The notes beneath the pieces are model-generated. The model was not told the origin of the DNA. It did not search any database and worked only from the letters and a program-made list of their open reading frames with translations. A stretch of 64,000 nucleotides of DNA, taken from contig NC_079136.1 in NCBI RefSeq assembly GCF_945859705.1, positions 51,350,094-51,414,093 of the forward strand. Reading direction: 5' to 3'. The first letter of the stretch is position 1. The number at the start of each line of letters is the position of its first letter. A program made the position numbers and the translations under genes. Shown piece after piece: positions 59,201-64,000 of this stretch. Source of the stretch: Episyrphus balteatus (Eukaryota; Arthropoda; Insecta; Diptera; Syrphidae).

Positions 59201-62200
59201 GAATGTGTGCCGGACTTATAAAACATATTCTAAAAATTTATAGTAGAACCACACCGGGTGTTTTCCACCATTTTGTCTTTACGTAGTATACTGATACTCT
59301 CTCCTTTTTTGGCTTTTTTTCATTAACGAGAACAAGGATTAGTTTTTCATAAAAATTATTACATGATACAATTTTTTTTTAACATTCTATTCTTTTTTTA
59401 TTATTTTTACAGTGACAGAAGATGGCAAAAAAATCATACCACCCACAAAACCTTTGGCCTGTGCAAAAAGTTGGCTCAGAGACAGAACGAAAAAATCGTT
59501 TACGAAAAAAATTCTTCACAAACGTTTTCCAATCCTGCGATGGTTTCCTAATTATTCCAGTACTGATGCAATTGGTGATCTAGTAGCTGGAATAACTGTT
59601 GGCTTAACTGTGATACCCCAAGCTTTGGCTTATTCTGGAATAGCTGGACTTCCAGCAGCAGTAAGTTTTTAAAATAATACCATTTCTAACATATCAATTT
59701 TTATAATTTTCTTTCGGTTTTCATTGACAGTACGGTTTGTATGGCTCATTCCTTGGCTGTTTTGTATACATTTTTTTGGGTAGTTGTAAAGATGTTCCTA
59801 TCGGTCCAACAGCTATTGCTGCTCTACTCACTTTTCAAACAGCCCATGGATCATGGGAAAAAGCAGTGTTACTCTGTTTTCTATGCGGAATAGTTGAACT
59901 TCTTATGGGTCTATTCAATTTAGGTTTTCTAATTGATTTTGTATCTGGACCAGTTTCTTCGGGTTTCACATCGGCTGTTTCGTTAATTATTGTAACAAGT
60001 CAGATTAAAGATATTCTAGGAATTCCTGCGAAAGGATCTACTTTCATTGAAATTTGGACACACATATTTGAGAATATAAGAGAAACTCGCTACTTGGATA
60101 CGGTATTGGGCTTAACGTGCATTGTTATCTTATTGGCAATGAGGGTAAGGTCAAAATCAGTTGTTGTTAGAAGAAAAGTTTTTTAATCTTTCATTTCCAA
60201 TATAGCGTTTGGCATCATTAAAAATCGGTGGCAAGGATGAAACTTCTTGGACCAAATTTGACAAACTGATGAACAAGATCTTTTGGATTATTGGAACTTC
60301 AAGAAATGCAATTTTGGTTATTGTTTGTGGAGCAATGGGATATTATTTCAATACTACAGAACATGGTGTACCATTTAGGGTAATTGGATACATTCCACCA
60401 GGGTTACCAACATTCCAGCTACCACCATTTTCAATCACTACGAATACCACAGATGGTATTAAGACGGAATCATTTGGAGAATTGATCAGTGGAATGGGAT
60501 CTGGTTTGATTGTTGTTCCACTGATTTCCCTAATGGAGAATATTGCCATCTGCAAAGCTTTTGGTAAGATTGCATAATATTCCATATAAATGTAATCTTA
60601 ACTCTTCTTATTCACTTTTAGCAAATGGAAAACCCGTTGATGCCACACAAGAACTCATTGCAATTGGTGCAGCTAATATCGTGAATTCATTCGTTCAAGG
60701 ATTTCCCGGAACTGGTGCTCTTAGCAGAGGAGCTGTAAATCATGCCAGTGGTGTACGAACTCCAATGGGAAATATTTACTCCGGAGCGTTGGTTATTTGT
60801 GCTCTGATGTTCTTCACTCCATACTTTGAATTCATTCCAAAGCCAACACTGGCTGCAATCATAATTGCTGCAGTAGTATTTATGGTCGAAATAAAAGTGA
60901 TCAAACCAATGTGGAGATCTAAAAGTGAGTATAAGAATGATAGTGAAACTCCTACTTCTACTACCATCAATATTGCGCCCCCAAGTTTTTTAAGTTCCGC
61001 TCTTGAAAGAGCCAAGATTGCAGAATAGGTCAACCATATTTGAATCACTTTCTTTTATAATTCCAATCAATTCACGAGTTGCAACTCTAAATCTCCGGTA
61101 AAATCATTGATAATGTCACGAGTTTCCAGGTTTAAATAACGATTCTTTTCGAAAAAGTCAAACTTATTCATCGCAGTAATTTATGGGCTATCCGTTAAAA
61201 TAATTGAACTTACTGATAAACTCGAAGGTTTTCTCGCTAAAAAAAACGGATAGCTGTGGTAAAAACAAAAGTTTCTTTGGTTTAAATAAGTTAGCTGTAA
61301 AAATTTCGGTTCTCCCCATACAAATCACAAATCACTCAGGTAATATCACTAGATTTGAGGGTAAAACCACAAGTCGCCCCTTTAAAACCACGGATATCAT
61401 CTCTTTAATTTATCGGTCATCCGGTACGTTTTTCTGTGGGAACACCATGAGCCTCGGAAAATCTGGGTTTTTCTTTAATGTTAAATTCCGGAGCACTGCT
61501 GTAAAATTAAAGGTTTTCTCGGTTTAAGCACGAGCAGCTTCCAAAAATCTCTGCTTTCTCTATTAAATGAGACCTTTTTTAGCTATAATTTAAGGGCCAT
61601 CCAGTAGAATCAAGGGTTTCATCGGTAGAAACACGAGTTGCATTCTATAATCTCCGGTTTTCTCGCTTAAATCTATGTGTCCCCAGTTAAATTCTCCGTT
61701 AAATCAAGAATCACTCTGTCAAGAGGACAAAATTCAAAAGTTTAATCACAGCAGTCAACTCGATAAATAACAGGTATAGGCCCACTAGTCAATCAGGAAA
61801 AATCGACATTAACATGTTTTTGTTGCTCTAGTTGTTGCCTCGATAAAATTACACGTTTCCACAATAAATCAAAGAAGTACATGGTGGCAAAAACATGGAT
61901 AGTAAAAATATCGCAAAAACCTAGAATTATAAAATTTCTTCATTTTCGGTTCATGTTAAAAGTGAAGGCCCAATTCAGCCACTTTGTCTACAAACCACTT
62001 ATAAATTTATCCAGCCACGCATTTAGCATCCATGAATTAATTTATTATAATTTATAAAAACATCGCAAAAAACATAGAATTAAAATTTTTACATTAACGG
62101 TTCACGTTAAAAGTGCTAGCCCAATTCAGCCACTTTGTCTTGTCTAGCTATGCTTTAAGCCTCCATGAGTTAATTTATTATAATTCATAAAAATATCGCA

Positions 62201-63187
62201 AAAACACATTGAATTCAAATTTCTATATTAACAGTTCATGTTCAAAATGTAGGCCAAATTCAACCGCTTTGTCAGCTTAAAATTGATGAGCTTATTTCTT
62301 ATAATTTATAAAAACATCGCAAATACATAGAATTAAATTTTGTATATTAAAAGTGTGGGGCCTACACAGCCACTTTGTTAGCTTTAAATTTTTTCCGGTC
62401 ACGTGTTTAGCCTCTATAAATTAATTTCTTATAATTCACGAAAACTTCGCAAAAAACATAGAATTAAATTTTCTACATTAAAGGTTTATGTTTAAAGTAT
62501 AGGCCCCATTTAGCCGCTTTGTCTTCAAAACCTTTTCATTTCTTTCGTTCAGCTTAGTTTTAAATTTTTCATAAAATTTCTTTGGATCAATTTATTGAAT
62601 TGCATTTTTACTACATATTTTGCTTTTTATCTAAGCTTTACTCAAATATGTGAATAAAACAACTTATTCCCATTTCAGAAATCGATTTACTACCTGGATT
62701 GGCAACATTCCTTGCATGCCTGGCTCTACCCTTAGAAGTTGGAATTCTCCTTGGAATGGGTCTAAATGTCATCTTTATTCTCTACAATGCAGCTCGACCA
62801 AAACTAACAACCGAAATTCTAACAACCCCCGGTGGAGTTGAATATCTCATAATCACCCCTGATCGCTGTTTAATCTTTCCCTCAGTGGATTATGTACGCA
62901 ATCTTGTTACTAAACATTCAATGCGTCAAAATCTACCAGTTGTCATTGATGCATCACATGTCTATGGAGCTGACTATACAGCTGCCACAGTAATTGAATC
63001 ACTCTTCCATGATTTTGCTGATCGTGGTCAATTGCTTTTCTTCTATAATCTTAAACCAAGTGTTTGTACTATTTTTGAGAGTCTTACACCTGATGATTTT
63101 GCTGTTTATTATCAAGAAGAACAATTAGATGAATTACTTAAAGAAAGAAATTACTCACAACAAAAGAAACCAGAAGTGACAGTGTAA
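53255..63187 (+). CDS. SLC26A11-like sulfate/anion transporter
   Basis: join(53255..53375,59413..59660,59731..60144,60206..60563,60622..60924,62679..63187), 650 codons; every junction has GT-AG sites and joins in frame. Residues 1-75 are a hydrophilic N-terminus. The SLC26 membrane domain follows: DLVAGITVGLTVIPQALAY, AGLPAAYGLYGSF spanning exons 2-3, DVPIGPTAIAALL, GFLIDFVSGPVSSGFTSA, MGSGLIVVPLISLMENIAI, GFPGTGALSRGAVNHASG and LPGLATFLACLALPLEVG. A C-terminal STAS domain covers about 532-635 (LPVVIDASHVYGADYTAA). Order and blocks match sodium-independent sulfate transporter SLC26A11. Members exchange sulfate, chloride or other anions at membranes; the substrate here is inferred. In the family signature region the usual Ser of GSS[KR]/GTSR is Cys (GSCK). 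The ATG at 53255 is the first in frame. Confidence 0.93.
54842..55232. repeat. CCTAG...GCTGCTGATG/CGAAACGAAA inverted pair
   Basis: GTTGCTGATGTAAAACGAAA on the left and, in inverse orientation, GCTGCTGATGTGAAACGAAA on the right bracket about 390 bp. The same motif type occurs at about 893-1137, 6960-7212 and 13727-13778. Likely a dispersed miniature element family; the boundaries are uncertain. Confidence 0.5.
56533..56592. repeat. G8/C11 tracts with short palindrome
   Basis: A G8 run, TCATGACCCCGTGA and a C11 run, followed by TTGTATACGCCGTTGC. A similar GGGGGGGGGTCATG occurs at 54643-54656. Probably ends or relics of a repeat like 3707-5461. Confidence 0.45.
57418..58876. mobile_element. 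TA-flanked element with CAGGGT(A/G)ATTCAGGAGGAAT ends
   Basis: Left CAGGGTAATTCAGGAGGAAT and right-end complement CAGGGTGATTCAGGAGGAAT differ at one base, with TA on both sides (57416-57417, 58877-58878). It contains a nested hAT-like element (57590-58780); without it about 270 bp remain, i.e. a miniature TA-type element. It lies in transporter intron 1. Confidence 0.8.
57590..58780. mobile_element. hAT-like element nested in the TA-type element
   Basis: Ends CAGAGACCAGAAATAA and (complement) CAGAGATCAGAAATAA, flanked by an exact 8 bp GTTACACC at 57582-57589 and 58781-58788. GGTTGAGATTTATTT-type words repeat near both ends. No transposase frame. CAG ends and 8 bp duplication support hAT. Confidence 0.82.
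60925..62678 (+). other. transporter intron 5 (repeat-filled)
   Basis: GTGAGT donor and CATTTCAG acceptor, phase 1. The reading frame of exon 5 continues 35 codons into the intron to a TAG at 61026-61028; such a read-through would drop the STAS domain. Positions 61070-61760 contain degenerate recurrences of CACGAGTTGCA...AATCTCCGGT and TTTCTCGCTTAAA words. Confidence 0.75.
61900..62540. repeat. minisatellite, five units of 121-152 bp
   Basis: TCGCAAAAAC or close variants start units at about 61911, 62063, 62196, 62317 and 62447. Each unit also contains CATAGAATTAAA, GGCC(C)AATTCAGCC.CTTTGT and TTAATTTATTATAATT segments. Copies are diverged by point changes and indels, so the array is not new. 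Confidence 0.8.
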
Positions 63188-63920
63188 CTTTAAGTTATAA
63201 GTGATAAGTTTTTTTTCTTCTGGAATGGTTTTTGTTAACTACCATGTATTGAACTCGCTGTAGTTGTTGTTGTGATTCTAAATTTAAAAGTGTTTAAAAA
63301 AATCACTTTTACATTTAGACAAAAAAAAAAAGGGTAGGACCTCTAAAAGTGTCTTACATAACTGCACACACTAATTTTTAAGTACGATATTTATTTATTT
63401 AGTTTTTTAATTAAATATAAAACAACTTTTTGTATAAGAATTTGTTTAAGTATAGGTTAGCCTCTTAGAATTAAAAATGATTTTATAAACCAATCAAAAA
63501 CACTCAATTGTTGATTTACTGACAAATTTTTGTTGGGTCAAAATTCACTGACAGATTATTACCCATTTTAAACTACACTTCCTTAAAAGAATAATATTCG
63601 TTTATAAAGAAGAATATTGACAACTTTCAGTGAATTGGTACTCATGCTCATTAAAAATTGTATCTTTCTAAATAAAAAAAAAAAAAATTCGTTAAGTTGG
63701 TTTTAAAAAGTTCTTGGGACCGTTTATGTATTACATAGATATTTTAGTCATGTTTAAATCGTACGATAATGTACTTAGAGTGAACTAAATAGCTATTGCA
63801 ATATTATGCAGACACATTTATAATTATTGTAATTTGAAATATAAAAACTTTTAGTTATTAAGTTTAATTTTAAAAATAATAAATACGAGATGTTGAATAA
63901 AGAAATTTAGTTTAAATAAT
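63188..63920 (+). terminator. transporter 3' untranslated region with poly(A) signals
   Basis: Candidate AATAAA signals occur at 63671-63676, 63878-63883 and 63896-63901. TTATTTATTT-type A+T-rich motifs (63390-63400) could affect mRNA stability. The actual cleavage site is unknown. Positions 63921-64000 hold nothing recognisable. Confidence 0.45.
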
Positions 63921-64000
63921 CTGGATTACCTATCAGTTTAATTTCCATTATGAATATCATTTTCCTTTACTCAATATTTTTAGATTTTATTTTACTTTTC

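Larger units (their letters stand above)
53376..59412 (+). other. transporter intron 1 (6.0 kb, repeat-bearing)
   Basis: GTGAGT donor and TTTTACAG acceptor, phase 1. It contains an inverted pair of CGAAACGAAA motifs (54842-55232), poly-G/poly-C tracts near 54643 and 56540-56575, and the nested elements at 57418-58876. No coding exon was recognised; the short frames on both strands are unconvincing. Confidence 0.75.

Noticed and set aside
60343..61048. Minus-strand frames over transporter exons 4-5
   Set aside because: Antisense shadows of a well-supported spliced gene.
61911..62540. Five-unit array in intron 5 as a CRISPR array
   Set aside because: Units are long, diverged throughout and have no repeat-spacer alternation; the host is a eukaryote.
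1..64000. tRNA, rRNA or other structured RNA genes
   Set aside because: I found no convincing tRNA box pair or rRNA segment on reading; a covariance-model search would be needed to exclude them fully.

Overview
The window is nuclear DNA of an animal, almost certainly an insect. It is strongly A+T-rich, its two intact genes are split by GT-AG introns, and most of the rest is transposable-element debris: non-LTR retrotransposon pieces and many short inverted-repeat DNA elements. A fly is my best guess from the two proteins and the small introns, but I cannot fix the order. No bacterial, organellar or viral gene content was recognised.

Only two intact host genes are visible. The first is NIP7 (minus strand, 9907-10521, two exons, 180 codons), a 60S ribosomal subunit biogenesis factor. 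The second is an SLC26A11-like sulfate/anion transporter (plus strand, coding exons from 53255 to 63187, six exons, 650 codons), whose 6.0 kb first coding intron and 1.75 kb fifth intron are filled with repeats. The transporter probably has at least one non-coding exon upstream of 53146. Nothing ties the two genes functionally.

Layout: 0.4-9.7 kb is a nest of hAT-like elements, RTE retrotransposon fragments and an insertion carrying palindromic AAGGTTCTAT motifs. NIP7 lies at 9.9-10.5 kb. From 11.3 to 14.1 kb there are several small inverted-repeat elements. A composite element with 38 bp inverted termini (15.57-19.22 kb) contains a recent RTE insertion with a 637-codon reverse transcriptase ORF. 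Foldback elements lie at 19.8-20.6 and 37.5-38.2 kb, and a piggyBac-type element at 21.65-22.43 kb. From 23 to 36 kb the DNA is gene-poor, with one unexplained 152-codon ORF and a degenerate hAT element. From 38.7 to 44.2 kb there are three long inverted repeats in a row, then a hAT element with a broken transposase (45.1-46.0 kb) and a TA-flanked hairpin element (46.0-46.8 kb). A perfect 1.96 kb array of TTAGG units fills 47,448-49,406, and the transporter gene fills most of the remainder.

The most unusual features are the uninterrupted interstitial TTAGG array, the cluster of long hairpins at 38.7-44.2 kb (possible sources of double-stranded RNA if transcribed), a foldback family with a 36 bp perfect palindrome, and a family of elements carrying repeated AAGGTTCTAT motifs, each of the two examples being hit by an RTE copy. 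Target-site duplications can be read directly for many insertions, so order and structure are well supported. Superfamily names rest on duplication length and terminal bases and remain inferences.
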